Of a stretch of DNA of 64,000 nucleotides, positions 33,654 through 45,350 are shown one piece after another. Both the position numbers and the translations under genes were made by a program. Position 1 is the first letter of the stretch, and each line of letters opens with the position of its first letter. This DNA comes from Pycnopodia helianthoides (taxonomy: Eukaryota > Echinodermata > Asteroidea > Forcipulatida > Asteriidae), in the NCBI GenBank assembly GCA_032158295.1, contig CM063246.1, positions 7,803,589-7,867,588 of the forward strand. Reading direction: 5' to 3'. The notes beneath the pieces are model-generated. The model was not told where the DNA came from and searched no databases. It saw only the letters and a list, made by a program, of their open reading frames with translations.

Positions 33654-33890
33654 CACTGCAAAAACAGGGGTGTTAAAATTGACATCATGGGTGTTTACGC
33701 AAGATATATAGATACCAAACAAAGAATAAAAATTTACACAATAGGTGGTAAAATAACACTCATTTCTGCTGACACAATTACATTGGTGTTATTTTAACAC
33801 CCCTCGGTGTTAATTTTGATGCTCTCTTGGGTATCTATATGTGACAAGATCCACGGTGTCAATTTTAACACCCGGTTTCTGCAGAGTATA
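33654..33890. mobile_element. MITE family D, copy 1
   Basis: CACTGCAAAAACAGGGGTGT at the left and the complement of this end at the right. The interior has mirrored GGTGTTAAAATTGACA and TATCTATATGTGACA. TA on both sides. It lies within 130 bp of the SLC10 copy 1 stop codon. Confidence 0.85.
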
Positions 33891-33899
33891 AGTTAACCG

Positions 33900-34740
33900 G
33901 CACAACCAATGCATGTTTGGGTTTACAGTGTTGAGTTGTGGTGGTTTTTAAATACTATACGAATGGGAACAAAGGCGTTGTTGTCTATTTATCTGAAATA
34001 TATTTGTTGTGTTGAAATGAAAGCTCTTCCAATTTAAATAATTTGTTTTTTCTTCTTCTACGAAGTATGGGAGAAAACAACACTGTTGTTAACAATCGTA
34101 AACGATTGGAACCTAATTTTGTGCAACGGCAGAGAGAGAGCGGCGGGAACAACCAAAGCTTCACAGCATTGTATTACCAGGATAAACTAAAATGTACTTC
34201 GCGATTTGTTTTTTTCAAGATGCTTTCGATTTACAAAAAATCGAGGCCGTGTACAAAACGAGGGACTTTGGCTACGGCTGTGGCCGCTAGCTGCTACGTC
34301 CAATGTTGAATAATAGGACTTTTTAGCGATATGTCCGTAAGAAGCCAGAGCCAATTCGAACATTGCCTGGGCAGTCTTAGTCAGAAGAGGTGCCCCAGTA
34401 CATGATCAAACCGTCCTCCATTTTAAACAATTAATTTAAAAGTCCTGGTAATTACCAAAGATGTAGTTATTTTAGGAGATTATTGTTGTGATTTGGGTCA
34501 TAATAGGGTCGAGTAAAATTTAATTTCTGATAGATACAGCTAAAAGAAAACGGCGCTCAAATAGTCAAAAGTGGACTGCTTTACTTTAAGACAGACGATG
34601 AAAGCATTATAAACCTTTCTTGTGTAAAATCACAGCTGAAAGTTTTGCCAACCAGGGGTGGTAAAAGTACGAGCAGCCTTCGCTGCAAAGAGACAACGAT
34701 TATTTATGATTGACCCCGTGCATACGCCGCCAGCAAATTT
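33900..34740. other. Intergenic, nothing recognised
   Basis: No supported gene. A GGCTACGGCTGTGGCCGCTA stretch near 34270 resembles parts of 55815-55875 and 61700. Confidence 0.4.
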
Positions 34741-34745
34741 ATTTT

Positions 34746-34817
34746 CTGCACACGTCGGCTACGGAGTCAACAGTTCTATCCCTTAACTGTTGACTCCATA
34801 GCCGACGTGTGCTGCAG
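34746..34817. repeat. Foldback element, family I, copy 2
   Basis: Arms CACACGTCGGCTACGGAGTC and complement around TTCTATCCC; shorter than copy 1 because one AAGGGATAGG arm is lost. Confidence 0.85.
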
Positions 34818-35637
34818 AAAAAAATCGCACGCCGCCATCGCTGAGGTATAGAGCAATAAAACGCACACGTCGTGTGTAAGCGCCATACACAATTATATAC
34901 CAGCCAATGAGAAGTCTTCCTTTAATCTAAGCGAGGGCGATGTTTGAACTCCTGACGTCATACAAGCGGTCTACCATAATGCTACCATTTACCCATGTCA
35001 TTAATAAATCAGCTGTACCGCCCAAAGGGAAAGTACACATGTATGTTCTTCAAATTAATGTTACCGGTACATTGAAAGGGCAGATTTTGTGCCGACCCAT
35101 GGCTATACCTTTTCTGATACTCACGCTGCCCTTACAAAATCGATGTCAGTGCTGGTAAACTAAAGAAAAGTCTGTCGACCCCTTGCACTGACGTCACACT
35201 TTGGCAACATTCTGCCCTTTTGGGGAGTCAAAGTACGTGAACGGATATGGTGCGGAGGGGGGGGGGGTGGTTAGGAGGTCTCGCCACTCGTGTGATACAC
35301 TTGGCATGCTGCGTAAAATGCGGCCAAGACTTAGTTAAGTATACAGCTGCATAAGCACAAGTTGTTAAGCACAATCAAATTGTACTTACCAGAATAAGGT
35401 TACCAGCCAATCACATGTACTAAATGTAACTGGATACTGTTTATTTTTTTGCTAAGCAGAATTTTTGTTAAGCACTATGGACTGTGCAAGTCTTGTGCAT
35501 TATTATTCGAACTTCCGGGACCAAATTGGTCCCGACCCTATTGTATTTTACATTTTGCGCGATTTTGTTTCTTCAAATAATTTAGTTTTACGAAGTTCAT
35601 TGTTTAAAAATGAATTACTCCGTATTGTTGTCATTAA
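34818..35637. other. Intergenic with a partial family C element
   Basis: 35340-35480 has worn family C sequence (TAAGCACAA, CAGAATAAGGTTACCAGCC). A G run near 35257. No gene. Confidence 0.5.
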
Positions 35638-36025
35638 AGGAACATTACAGAATTGGTTTTTGCTAATAAAACAGTTGCTGGCAGTGTAAGCACTTTATGT
35701 AATCCACCATACATAAACTGACAAACCTGTAGAAGTTTGAGATCGATCGGCCATCTGGGTCACGAGAAAATAGTGAAAAACCGATTACACATTATTGCAT
35801 GAAAAATCATATAGATTCAACACATGAATAAAACGCTCACTGAGCGATAAACTCCAATCGGCAAATTAGTTTACTCATTTCTCATCAAATATGGCATTTC
35901 AGACAGAAATATTTCAAGGGATGTTTTCTACTATCATCATCATTAGACCGTGTAAGTTTTATGTAAACCTGTGATCAAAAAGTATATTTTACAAGTTTTT
36001 TTCTTACCAATTCTGTAATGTTCCT
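35638..36025 (+). mobile_element. MITE family A, copy 4
   Basis: AGGAACATTACAGAATTGG and complement, TTAA on both sides (35634-35637, 36026-36029). Confidence 0.93.
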
Positions 36026-36363
36026 TTAAACCTATGTGATGGTCGCACACATTCGGGCGTGATTGTCAAATGGGGTTTCATCCCACTCATTCTCGTCCAA
36101 AGTTTTTGTCATACATTTTTTTTAAATGTTGATATGAACAAATTATTTGTATGATATAAACACCGAAATCTTATTTTTAACAAATTGCTATGGGTATTTT
36201 TATTTTCAAGAATGTTGTATAAATATAACTTAAAGAGAACATTTTATTTCTATTGGGCCCATGAGGGGCTGGTGGTGTTTCACAACCCCACCTGGCCGGA
36301 CTATTTTGCCTCATAGCTTTTACATAACTAAATTTTACGATTGTACATTCTACGATGGGTTAA

Positions 36364-36743
36364 AGACACTGGACACCTTTGGTAATTGTCAAAGACCCGT
36401 CTTCTCACTTGGTGTATCTCAACATATGCACAAAAAACAAACCTGTGAAAATTTGAACTCTATTGGTCGTCGAAGTTGCGAGATAATAATGGAAGAAAAA
36501 AACACCATTGTCACACGAAGTTGTGTGCTTTTAGATGCTTGATTTGGAGACCTCACGCGTGAGGTCTCCAAATCAATTCAAATATTTTACTGAGAAATAA
36601 CTTCTTTCTCCAAAACTACGTTACTTCAGAGGGAGCCGTTTCTCACAAGGTTTTATACTATCAACAGCTCTCCATTGCTCATTACCAATTAAGTTTTTAT
36701 GCTAACAATTATTTTGAGTAATTACCAATAGTGTCCAGTGCCT
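36364..36743 (-). mobile_element. MITE family B, copy 2, inverted
   Basis: AGACACTGGACACC/GTGTCCAGTGCCT with TTAA on both sides. Internal palindrome GAGACCTCACGCGTGAGGTC. Confidence 0.93.
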
Positions 36744-37429
36744 TTAAGATGATACATTGCATGATTCCTCAGTGAACCCAATTTTTATTGAGATTTGAAA
36801 AATCGTGTGTTCTAAAAGCATTTTCTGTCAAATTCATGGCAATAAGCGGGAAGCAATTTTAACGAACAAAAAATGATGAATATGCTGCCAGGTGTTGATC
36901 ACAACCCACACATTATAATTATCGTAGTCGTATGGTCGGTCTTATAAATATTTAGAGCTTGCATAATTGCCCCTTTACTCTAACGTCCCACGCGGCTACG
37001 GTCTGACACCCTCGCTAACATGTTGAGAGTCAAATTGCACGTAGGCCTACGTGTAAACACCAAGTCGCCTCAGATGTGCAGTAGGCCCCCTAAAAAATAT
37101 ATATTTTTTAAATTATAAATAATTTGGTTTAAACCCTCATTGGAAGCCAATGTCAATTACTAAATACTGTCTCATATTGGTAGAATGGTCTCATATTGGT
37201 AAACACTTTAATGAATCAACTAGGGTAATTTAAGGTCCATGCCACATCGGTAATTTATAGGCATAAAGTTTTAAGTCAACTCCAAGAAGAACGTTGGCAT
37301 TTTACATGTTCTTTTCTTGGGGATAGTAACTTTGTGCTGACAGTGCAGTTTGTTGACTCCAAGCTGTCGGTGGAAAGAAAAAAACACACTTTTTTGTGTC
37401 AATGTTCTTATGATGTATGTACGGAATAT

Positions 37430-37668
37430 AAGTTTACAACTCATAAATATGACCGTTATATATCATATTATGACTTAGCAATAAGTCATAATTATGACGT
37501 ATATCTCATATTTATGACCTAGCAATAAGTCATATGACTTATATCTCGAAATTATGATTGTGCATAAGTCATGAGTGACTTGTGTCAGTTAAGATATAGG
37601 CCCTATAAGTCACATCTATGACGTGTAAGTCATAATTATGAGATGAAAGTCATAACTATGACTTTGAT
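37430..37668. repeat. Tandem AAGTCATAATTATGACTT-type palindromes
   Basis: At least ten ATATGAC/GTCATA half-units alternate orientation over 240 bp (ATAAGTCATAATTATGACGT, CATATTTATGACCTAGCAAT). Low-complexity palindromic array; no coding sense. Confidence 0.8.
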
Positions 37669-37669
37669 T

Positions 37670-38636
37670 TTCTTTCTTTCTCAATGTCACTTTAACACTT
37701 CCGTACGTATGCCTCAAACGTAGTCCCGACCAGAGCAAAGCACAACAAAGTTTAGCTTTAGTTCTGAGTCAAACCGTCACAATCATACTTCAATTCGAAC
37801 ACAACTGTTTTAAAGTATTGTTTTTTGCTCCTTTTTTTTGCAAAGTCAATAAATGTGCCCGTTGTATACCCAAGTTCACCACGCGCGAAAAAACAAGACC
37901 AACGCGAAGTGCCTAAGCTTTTAGCTTGTGACCAATTCGCGGTGGTTTTGTTTCGGGCTTGATGTAGGCTGGATGCCGACACGCGCTCGATTTCATGATA
38001 CACTTGCATATAGCCCGTCTTGCCACGTAGCCTCTAAAGGGACAGGTACAATAAATCAAATAAAGTGCATTCCGTTTCCCCGAAATCACTTCGTTCCCAA
38101 ATCATTGTCGTTCCCTCGAAAATGTTTTGTTCCCTGGAAATAGTATTCAGTTCATTGTATCTCGAAGTATTTTAACTGGTACGGACCCTTTAATATGCCA
38201 TTTGATTTATTTGACTGAGAGCTCTATTTAATTGGCAGAAAGGGAAACAAATAATCGGGTTTACGAATCGGTTTCGGGAAATAATCCTTTACAACGGAGT
38301 TTGGGGCCCACGAAATCGACCTTTTATTACCGTGTTTGGTGACATGGTGGCTGGTTAAAGCGAAAAATAACAGTGCATAGTGCATACAACTTTTAACTAG
38401 AGGTTTTAATGGGTTTTTTTTTTTTTACACTTTTATAATTATGCAAACTGTAACTTATTGTGGGGACTTATGCTGAATAGCATGCAACTGAGTGGCTGGC
38501 ATGTGAGACCAAAATGCTTGACACGAAAACAGATGAAAAGCAAGGTCCGGATTTTGGGCAACGAGTTCCAGTTTTGATAGTCCATGTCACGGAAATCTGC
38601 TTCGCATTCGTTTTTTCTGTGGTTTAAAGGCAGGTT
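37670..38636. other. Intergenic, nothing recognised
   Basis: Short repeats of CGTTCCC.AA near 38080-38140. No gene or transposon termini recognised. Confidence 0.4.
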
Positions 38637-38637
38637 A

Positions 38638-39208
38638 TCCTCTTGGTAATTGTCAAAGACCATTCTTACTTGATGTATCCCAACATATGTATAAAATAAC
38701 AAACCTGTGCAAATTTGGGCTCAATTGGTCACAGATGTTGCAAGAAAATAATGAAAGGAGAACAAAAAGAAAGAAAAAAAAATCCACTCAGATGCCTGAG
38801 AAAGGTCTCAGATTCAAAATGTGGAGTGAAAAATTACCTCTTTCTCTAAAACTACATTACTTCAAAGGGGTCGTTTCGAACAATGCTTTACAATATCAAC
38901 ATCTCTCCGATGCTCTTTACCAAGTAAGTTTTGATGGTCATTACCTTGTGTAGTAATTGCCGAAATACACACTGCAAAAACTGGAGTGTTAAAATTGACA
39001 CCATGGGTGTTGTCACATATAGATACCCAAAAGAGAATCAAAATTAACATCATATGGTGTTAAATTAACTACAATGTATTTTTTTTGCAGAAATTAGTGT
39101 TATTTTAACACCCTTTTGTGTTAATTTTGATTCTTGTTTTGGTATCTATATGTGACAACACCCATGGTGTCAATTTTAACACTCCAGTTTTTGCAGTGCA
39201 CCATGCCT
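38638..39208. mobile_element. MITE family B with a nested family D element
   Basis: AGGCAGGTTATCCTCTTGG left and CATGCCT right, TTAA on both sides (38634-38637, 39209-39212). Family B interior (ACTTGATGTATCCCAACATA, CTAAAACTACATTACTTCA). Positions 38970-39198 are a foreign insert. Confidence 0.85.
38970..39198. mobile_element. MITE family D, copy 2, nested
   Basis: CACTGCAAAAACTGGAGTGT and complement; interior TATAGATACCCAAAAGAGAA and ACACCCATGGTGTC. Inserted close to the right end of a family B element, so it is younger than its host. Confidence 0.88.
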
Positions 39209-39639
39209 TTAAAGTGCTTTTATTAGTGCCTTCTCTCTCGTTATTTTTAACTCTGACCAGAGGTTTACGTCCTTCCCTGGAATTTGTTTTGACTAATTCA
39301 AAGAAAAATACAAGTGTTTCCTTTTTTTAAATGAAAGTGTTTTTGCTCCAGATAGGCCTACAACAAAAACATTAGTTTTAATGATGTCTTCTGTCATAAA
39401 TCGTCTAGAAATGTTTCCGCTGACAAATATAAAAAAGAAAGAAAAAGATACTCGGTCCTTGATATAGACTCAAAGTAACAGTTCAGTGAACATTGAAGCA
39501 TATGAACCTTTAAAAAAAGGGTCCCCATTCAATTTCAGAAAAAAACAAATTTGCTCAGTTTCACAAGCATTCAAATTCAAATTCACATTCAGCATTCAAA
39601 TTCACCTGTTCCCTTATTTAGCCCGCCAGTGGGCGACCG

Positions 39640-39890
39640 AGAAGAGTATAGATAGTTCCCAGTATAGACGCCATCTTTACGGGCAAATTGCATTTGGCTT
39701 GCAGGTGCGTCAAACGCACCTTATTAACGCAGCCGCGTTGTTCACTGACCAATCCTGCAATGAGTTTCGTGAAATGCGCGCGTGTTGCACGCCGTTCTCA
39801 CACGAAACGCACGACTGTTTGTTCCAAACTGCCCGTAAAGATGGCCGATTTACGTCATACTGCAACCTATCTATATAGTTCCCTAATTCA
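39640..39890. mobile_element. TIR element, about 250 bp
   Basis: GATAGTTCCCAGTATAGACG plus CATCTTTACGGGCA on the left pair imperfectly with TGCCCGTAAAGATGG and CTATATAGTTCCC on the right. GC-rich centre without a convincing open frame. Confidence 0.65.
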
Positions 39891-40300
39891 TTCAAATTAG
39901 GGTTTCTGTTTGAGCTACTACTGCATTCAATTTTTTGCTCACATGGTTTCGTTCCTCTCATTCAGGTTCGTTTCAGTCGCTGTATTTGATTTTATATCAA
40001 GACTACATTTTCACTATTCTTCGGAATAATTTCTACTATACCTGTACCTGTTTAAGATGAGTGAAAATATGACCAGCCTACTCTACTGCTGGCTTTTGCG
40101 AATTTGAAGGAGCTCAGCAACCTAATGAATTGGAATGAGCTTGATTTAACTAGTGAACTTTAAACTGTTGAAAAAGAATTACCCTTCGACGGATGGATGC
40201 TGCTGATGCAATCATTTTCAAACGTAATTGATTGAGCCGGCTGTTAAATTGAGCGAAGTTTTCTTGAAATCGGCCGGGCAAACCTGTACTAAATATAGTT
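39890..40300 (+). repeat. Segment duplicated at about 60230-60540
   Basis: Shared blocks in the same order: CATTCAGTT/CATTCAATTTT, CTC.TTCAGGTTCGTTTC, CAAGACTACATTTTCAC, CCTAATGAATTGGAATGAGC and GGCCGGG.AAACC. Diverged non-coding dispersed repeat. Confidence 0.65.
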
Positions 40301-41435
40301 TTAAAAAAATGCATTTATTTATGTTTTTTTGAATTTGTTTACAGACAAGGTGGACTTATTTAATTATTATGTGTATTGTGTGTCATTTTAATAACTTTAT
40401 ACATGCTACACTTGTGTACAAGCCAGCACGTGCTTAATAATAACAGTAATAATAATGATATTGAAAATAATAATAACAACAACTACAAAGTCTCATATAG
40501 CGCACGTATCGACCAATTAGGTACATAAGGCGCTTGAACAAGATATTTTTACCTTTTCGTAATTTCACATTTTGGCAGCTTTGTAAAAGAAATATTTAAA
40601 AAAATAAATTGTGTACGAATTTTTTCAAGGAATTGTAGAGAATTATTGATATATTTCCAGATTATTTATAATGGATGTCATTATTTATTTTGAACACAGA
40701 GACTGACTTTTAATTTATGATCAATTTTTTTCTGATATGTTTGAATTCAACCTCATGCTAAGATCAACCTCAGCGGTTCGTTAAATCATAAATATAAAAT
40801 CAACATTGAAGCATGTAATGTTTTGTTTTCCAAGATTACCTCAATTCTTTATACTGAACGTAGTTATCGACCGTGTAACCTTTCTTTGCAAAAAGAGTGA
40901 CCTTTATCAGGGCCTTTCTGGCAGGCAAGATACTACACTGGTAACATGGGAAATGTGACATTTTGAGTCATAATTTCCACATGAGTTATTAGGGAAACAG
41001 CTGAACCAGTTTTGAGATGCCCTTTTTTCTTGATCAAAAGTTGAAAATCTACATACAATAAAAAAAACATTTTATATTTTCTTTCATTGAAGCAATGTAA
41101 ATGGAACCAAAGTGGTCCTAAAATGTTCGAAAACGCGCAAGACTTGCATAGTCTATTGTCAATCAGACTAGGTATAGGCCTGTACGTTACTGTACCGTTA
41201 AATGCGAGGTATAGGCATTCGGGATTGTTAAAAGGAAATATTTTTGTACTTTTTTAAAAACTCCTAGAGCTTGCTGATTTCATGGAACAAATCCACAAGG
41301 GAGATATTTCTATATTAAATGCTGTCCAAAGGACGAGGGAAAAATTCTTTTAAAGATCTCATGCTGCTCAAGTTTCGATTTCCGCTATTGCCATATTACG
41401 ACCACGTAACAGGTTGTTTGTGTGGAGCGTGCATC
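40300..41435. other. Intergenic, nothing recognised
   Basis: AT-rich. An AATAATAAT tract near 40438. A worn SINE-like tail (CTCATATAGCGCACGTAT) near 40492. No gene. Confidence 0.4.
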
Positions 41436-41439
41436 ACAA

Positions 41440-41910
41440 TACAAACTTCTGAGTCAGAATCAACACGGATCCAGGTCCTGTGGTGCCTGATCCATTTATG
41501 GGTCAGTATGACCCTTTGTGTGTCAGTATGACCCTTTCTGAGTCAGTATGACCCTTTGGGAGTCAGCATGACCCTTGGTGAGTCAGCATGACCCTTTGTG
41601 GGTCAGCATGACCCTTTGTGAGTCAGCATGACCCTTTGTGAGTCAGCATGACTCTTTGTGTGTCAGCATGACCCTTTGTGGGTCAGTATGACCCTTTGTG
41701 GGTCAGTATGACCCTTTGTGGGTCAGTATGACCTTTGTGGGTCAGTATTACCCAGAATCGGAGTCAAAATGACACAGAAATGCGTCAGCCTGACGCTGAC
41801 GCGAGTTAAAATCCCATTGAAAAAAACCCAACAATTTTCCGGGTCAGCCTGACCCAGAAATGGGTCAAGGACCCCCTGGCACCCGGAATCCGCGTCAGAT
41901 CTGACTTAAG
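41440..41910. mobile_element. TIR element carrying a 20-bp minisatellite
   Basis: About 55-bp imperfect inverted flanks (left GGATCCAGGTCCTGTGGTGC.. and CCATTTATGGGTCAG; right CTGACCCAGAAATGG.. and CACCCGGAATCCGCGTCAG) enclose the tandem array 41501-41758. No open frame of interest. Confidence 0.65.
41501..41758. repeat. 20-bp minisatellite of inverted TGACC half-sites, 13 units
   Basis: Units start at 41501, 41521, 41541 and so on at exact 20-bp steps; the last two are slightly shorter. Consensus is GGTCAGTATGACCCTTTGTG. Five units (41501, 41601, 41681, 41701, 41721) contain the perfect inverted repeat GGTCANNNTGACC; most others differ at one base. Confidence 0.95.
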
Positions 41911-42084
41911 ATTTTTTTTTGATAGTGTAGAAGATGTCATTTAACATTTTTTTTTCAAACTTATCACGTACTTCCCCTCGAACTTATCCGCGCTAAACTG
42001 ATCGCATTCAACTTGGATTGCAGATTGGAAAACCATGTAAAACACAGTTTATTGTTATTATTCTGTTGTTGGTGTTACACAATA

Positions 42085-42245
42085 ATATTGAATGCATATA
42101 AGTGCATGGTTGCAGAATATAAGCGATGTGAAATCTGGACTATTCCATTTCACTGGGCGAAGCCGAGTGAAATGGAAAAGCCCGATTTCACTGAGTGATT
42201 GTATTCTGCGACAATGCACGAACGAAATGCATTCGATATTATTTA
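42085..42245. repeat. Palindromic element
   Basis: ATATTGAATGCAT...CCATTTCACT on the left against AGTGAAATGG...ATGCATTCGATATT on the right, with centre GGGCGAAGCCG. Foldback-type structure. Confidence 0.75.
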
Positions 42246-42815
42246 GATTTATAAAACTCACCCATATAATAGATCCTTGTCATTTGAAAGTTTTTCACAA
42301 TAAGCACAAAATAGACCACACTCTGAAAAACAACGTAGACGACTCCAGTGTAGACACCAACCTTGTCCACCGTGACACGACCTTGCCTCGTGTGGACAAA
42401 CGGGCGGGGAACGATTATTTTGGAAACGACGCTGCAAAGCGTCCGAGGCGTCCATTGGACACCCATTAAATTTTGGAGCAGCAAAATTAAAGATGACACG
42501 TGACGCGTGTTTAACCAATCAAATGACTAGGATATGAGTGTGCGGTTTTAAAAATATTACTTATAAAGTCAGTCACAGATTAGCAATATTGACGAAAATG
42601 AAATTATTTCTTTAACGAATTTTAAAGTCTACTTCAAAAGACTATAACTGTTGAACAGTTGCCTTATATTATTTTGTTGTAAAACATCTGCATTTTTGGA
42701 ATAAAATTTCAAGTGTTGAGGTATATCCTTGTATTGGCCTTTGATTAACTACGACTGTTTACTGAGTGAACTGAAGAAACTTTTATCTTTTTGAAAAGTC
42801 CATGAATCGACAAGG

Positions 42816-43003
42816 GGCCCATTTTACACAGAGCTGCTTAAGCAGAACAAGTAGCTTAACACAATCAAATTTTGTTTACCAGGATAAGGTTACCAGCCAA
42901 AATTCCATGTCAAAAGTGGAATCAAATTGACTGCTATCCTGTTTATTGTTGCTAAGCAGAATATCTTAAATCAACCGCTTAAGCAGCTTTATGAAATTGG
43001 GCC
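42816..43003. mobile_element. MITE family C
   Basis: GGCCCATTTTACACAGAGCT and ATGAAATTGGGCC ends; interior ACCAGGATAAGGTTACCAGC. Confidence 0.85.
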
Positions 43004-43005
43004 TC

Positions 43006-43172
43006 AGTGGCGTACCAGAGTGCCCCCTCTTGCCACCCAAATGAGATCGAAAAAAAAACCCACACACACACACACACACACATGGATGGTTCGATAGCCC
43101 CCCCCCCCCCGGAGTAATGTCTTTGCCCCGACTCCCCCACCTCCAATGAAAATGACCGGTTACGCCACTGGA
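43006..43172. mobile_element. Family H-like element, CAGTGGCGTA ends
   Basis: CAGTGGCGTACCAG at the left and TACGCCACTG at the right. Interior has (AC)n at 43060-43082 and a C run. The CAGTGGCG end is common among hAT-type non-autonomous elements. It abuts a family C element. Confidence 0.8.
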
Positions 43173-44047
43173 GCCCATGTATCATTTGGTAACGTTGGTG
43201 GTCCTATGGCTAAGTCAACTACTCCAGAATGTGGAAAGGATCGTGGGTTCGATTCCCAGATAAGGGGAACTGCTGGTTTACATTTCAAAGGACTCTGACA
43301 TCAGAAAGTGGCACTGATAATTGTTTCGAATGGTTTCAGTGCGACCAAACCTCACGAGTTCAGCTTGTCCTTGAATAAATCTGTTACATTTATCTTAAAT
43401 ATTCACAATGAAGATAACGTTTTTCCAAAGTTAGCTTTTCCTGAGGGAAATACTCGGTATATTTTGGATGTTAAAAACAATTCAAAGGTGCAAAACTCAA
43501 GCCGTTGTTTATCACCACGAAATGTTAGTAAGTGCGGCCTATTTAAATTTCTTGTTCTCTTGAACTGACGTCACATCAGGCTAAAGTCTGCCCATCATCT
43601 GCTCTTTTGGATAACAAATTGCACACAATTTAATTATCACACTTTTTTAATAAGTTAGTAAGTTCTTGAGGAAGGGGCAACCAAGGTGTCCTCATTGCAG
43701 CTACTCCCTTAAATGGGAGGTAGCTGTGTGTGGTCAGGTGCAGCTGGCAATGAGCATTACTGTGATACTTGTTCACACTCAAACCTTTTGCTTCTGTCTC
43801 TACTTGTAGACCCCTTGCATATGACGTCACACTCTCAAACAGCGCCCTCATTGAAGTAAAGGAGGCAGCTCATTATACTTCAGCGTTACTAGCCTGAACG
43901 TCTTACGTCACACTTCGAGGCTCGTAAAAAAACCGCCAGACACCAGCTTGACCGGATGTTGCCAGATGTACCTTTGACCTTGCATTCATTTAACGCGGAG
44001 GTTCGCAGTCACGTCACACGTGCACATTATTACATAGTGAATAAAAC
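43173..44047. other. Intergenic, no gene called
   Basis: An 86-codon frame (43308-43568) has ordinary composition and no recognised domain. GATCGTGGGTTCGATTCCC near 43241 looks like an isolated B-box (SINE remnant). Confidence 0.35.
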
Positions 44048-44275
44048 ACCATTACATGATGTGCAAACATTATGCACACGCTGCATGCAGACGATCGAAA
44101 GTGCAAGCTGACAAGTTACGTCACCTTGGACCAATCATAACACAGATATGGAAAGCTTACGTAACTGCACGTTTGCCCAATGAAACCTTGTATCAAATGA
44201 AATCATTTGGCCTGTAGACTGGTCCCTGTCTTTAGCCTTGCGGATAAAGACATGGGATCAGTCTATAGCGTTCTA
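44048..44275 (+). repeat. Dispersed repeat shared with 31075-31300
   Basis: Second copy: CATTATGCACACGCTGCATG, ACGATCGAAAGTGCAAGCTG, AGATATGGAAAGCTTACGTA, then GGCCTGTAGACTGGTCCC. Confidence 0.75.
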
Positions 44276-44459
44276 GCAGCGTTTCACAGTTATTATGCAA
44301 GTGGTCTGTTCCAACCATGTGGGGGGTCCTTTCTCTATGTTCCAACTGACACATGTGATTAAGTTTGCGGTAGTGCGTTTTATTATTTGCATAACGTGAG
44401 ACGAATAAGACAATATTTGTCCTGGGAATGTACTGAGACATTGATTCATTTATCTCTAG

Positions 44460-44710
44460 TAGACTGGATTTCTGTAACAAGTGTGTTTTATGGCTTACCT
44501 AACGCCAAGATTAAACAGAGAGTGCACATCACTTGTGCCTGGTTTGTCCGTAATGCGTTCAAGTTTTGTCCCATTACACCAATTTTTTTTATGGATTTAC
44601 AGTGGCTCCCTGTTTGGTTCAGAAGTGAATTTAATATTTTACTGATTACTCAATTTTGTTTTTGTTTTACATTATAGCCCCACAGTATTTAACTTTTAAG
44701 TCAGCTTGCT
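44460..44710 (+). pseudogene. LINE reverse-transcriptase C-terminal relic
   Basis: In frame: SVFYGLPNAKIKQRV, then LQWLPVWFRSEFNILLIT; after a stop and frame change APQYL. This is the usual order (NSLLYGLP..., HITPIL..LHWLPV..RI.FKIL.LT, LAPQYL) in the tail of CR1/Jockey-type LINE proteins. Heavily mutated, 5'-truncated, not functional. Confidence 0.75.
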
Positions 44711-44825
44711 TCTGTTTAGTCACTGCCTTCGCAGTAATCTGGTGGCGGTATTATTCTTATACACCGTGTAGTTGAGGTAAGGGCGCTTGTGTACATTGTA
44801 TGGAATGGACACAACATAAATAATA

Positions 44826-45345
44826 AATTATTAACTGTTCCGACATAGTAGTCGGAACAGCTTTTGCTTTCGTCAAGATGTTTATTTGTTTTTCTTCTTG
44901 TTATTATTCTTTCCTACCGTCAAAAAAAACCCATCAATTTGTACACGAATTTGTGGCCTCAAAAAAATCATACTTGGCTTAGTATAAAAGAGTCAGATCC
45001 TATATCATATTAAAGCTTAGGTCATGAAGTTATAGGTAATTGTACTTAGCTTAACTTAATCAATTATTTTTCTTAGTTATAACGACATGAATATTTAATT
45101 AGCCAATCTTGAAACACCGTATCTCAAAAAAGTACATGTTCGATCGTCAAACTTTTTTCGATTATATACTTGTGAGATACTGTACAGCTGTTTGTTGGCC
45201 TAAAATGCCGGACGACGTCACTATGACATAATTCATTGCGCGTTTTGTATGTGGGTACAAAACTAATGGCTCTAAAAGGTGGAAAATATTTGTTGGCACA
45301 CTAGGGCATTTATAGTTATACTGTTTCCCTCTGATCTGCAAAAAA
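44826..45345. repeat. Family G fragment with hairpin 44835-44860
   Basis: CTGTTCCGAC/GTCGGAACAG hairpin followed by CTTTTGCTTTCGTCAAG and later GACGACGTCACTATGAC, the order seen in family G elsewhere. Confidence 0.5.
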
Positions 45346-45350
45346 ACATT

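Noticed and set aside
42092..42469. 125-codon frame with KRPRRP-type basic end
   Set aside because: It starts inside a palindromic element, has no recognised domain, and overlaps equally long frames on the other strand.
43308..43568. 86-codon plus-strand frame
   Set aside because: Composition is plausible for an exon, but neither flanking splice sites in a compatible phase nor similarity to a known family could be shown.
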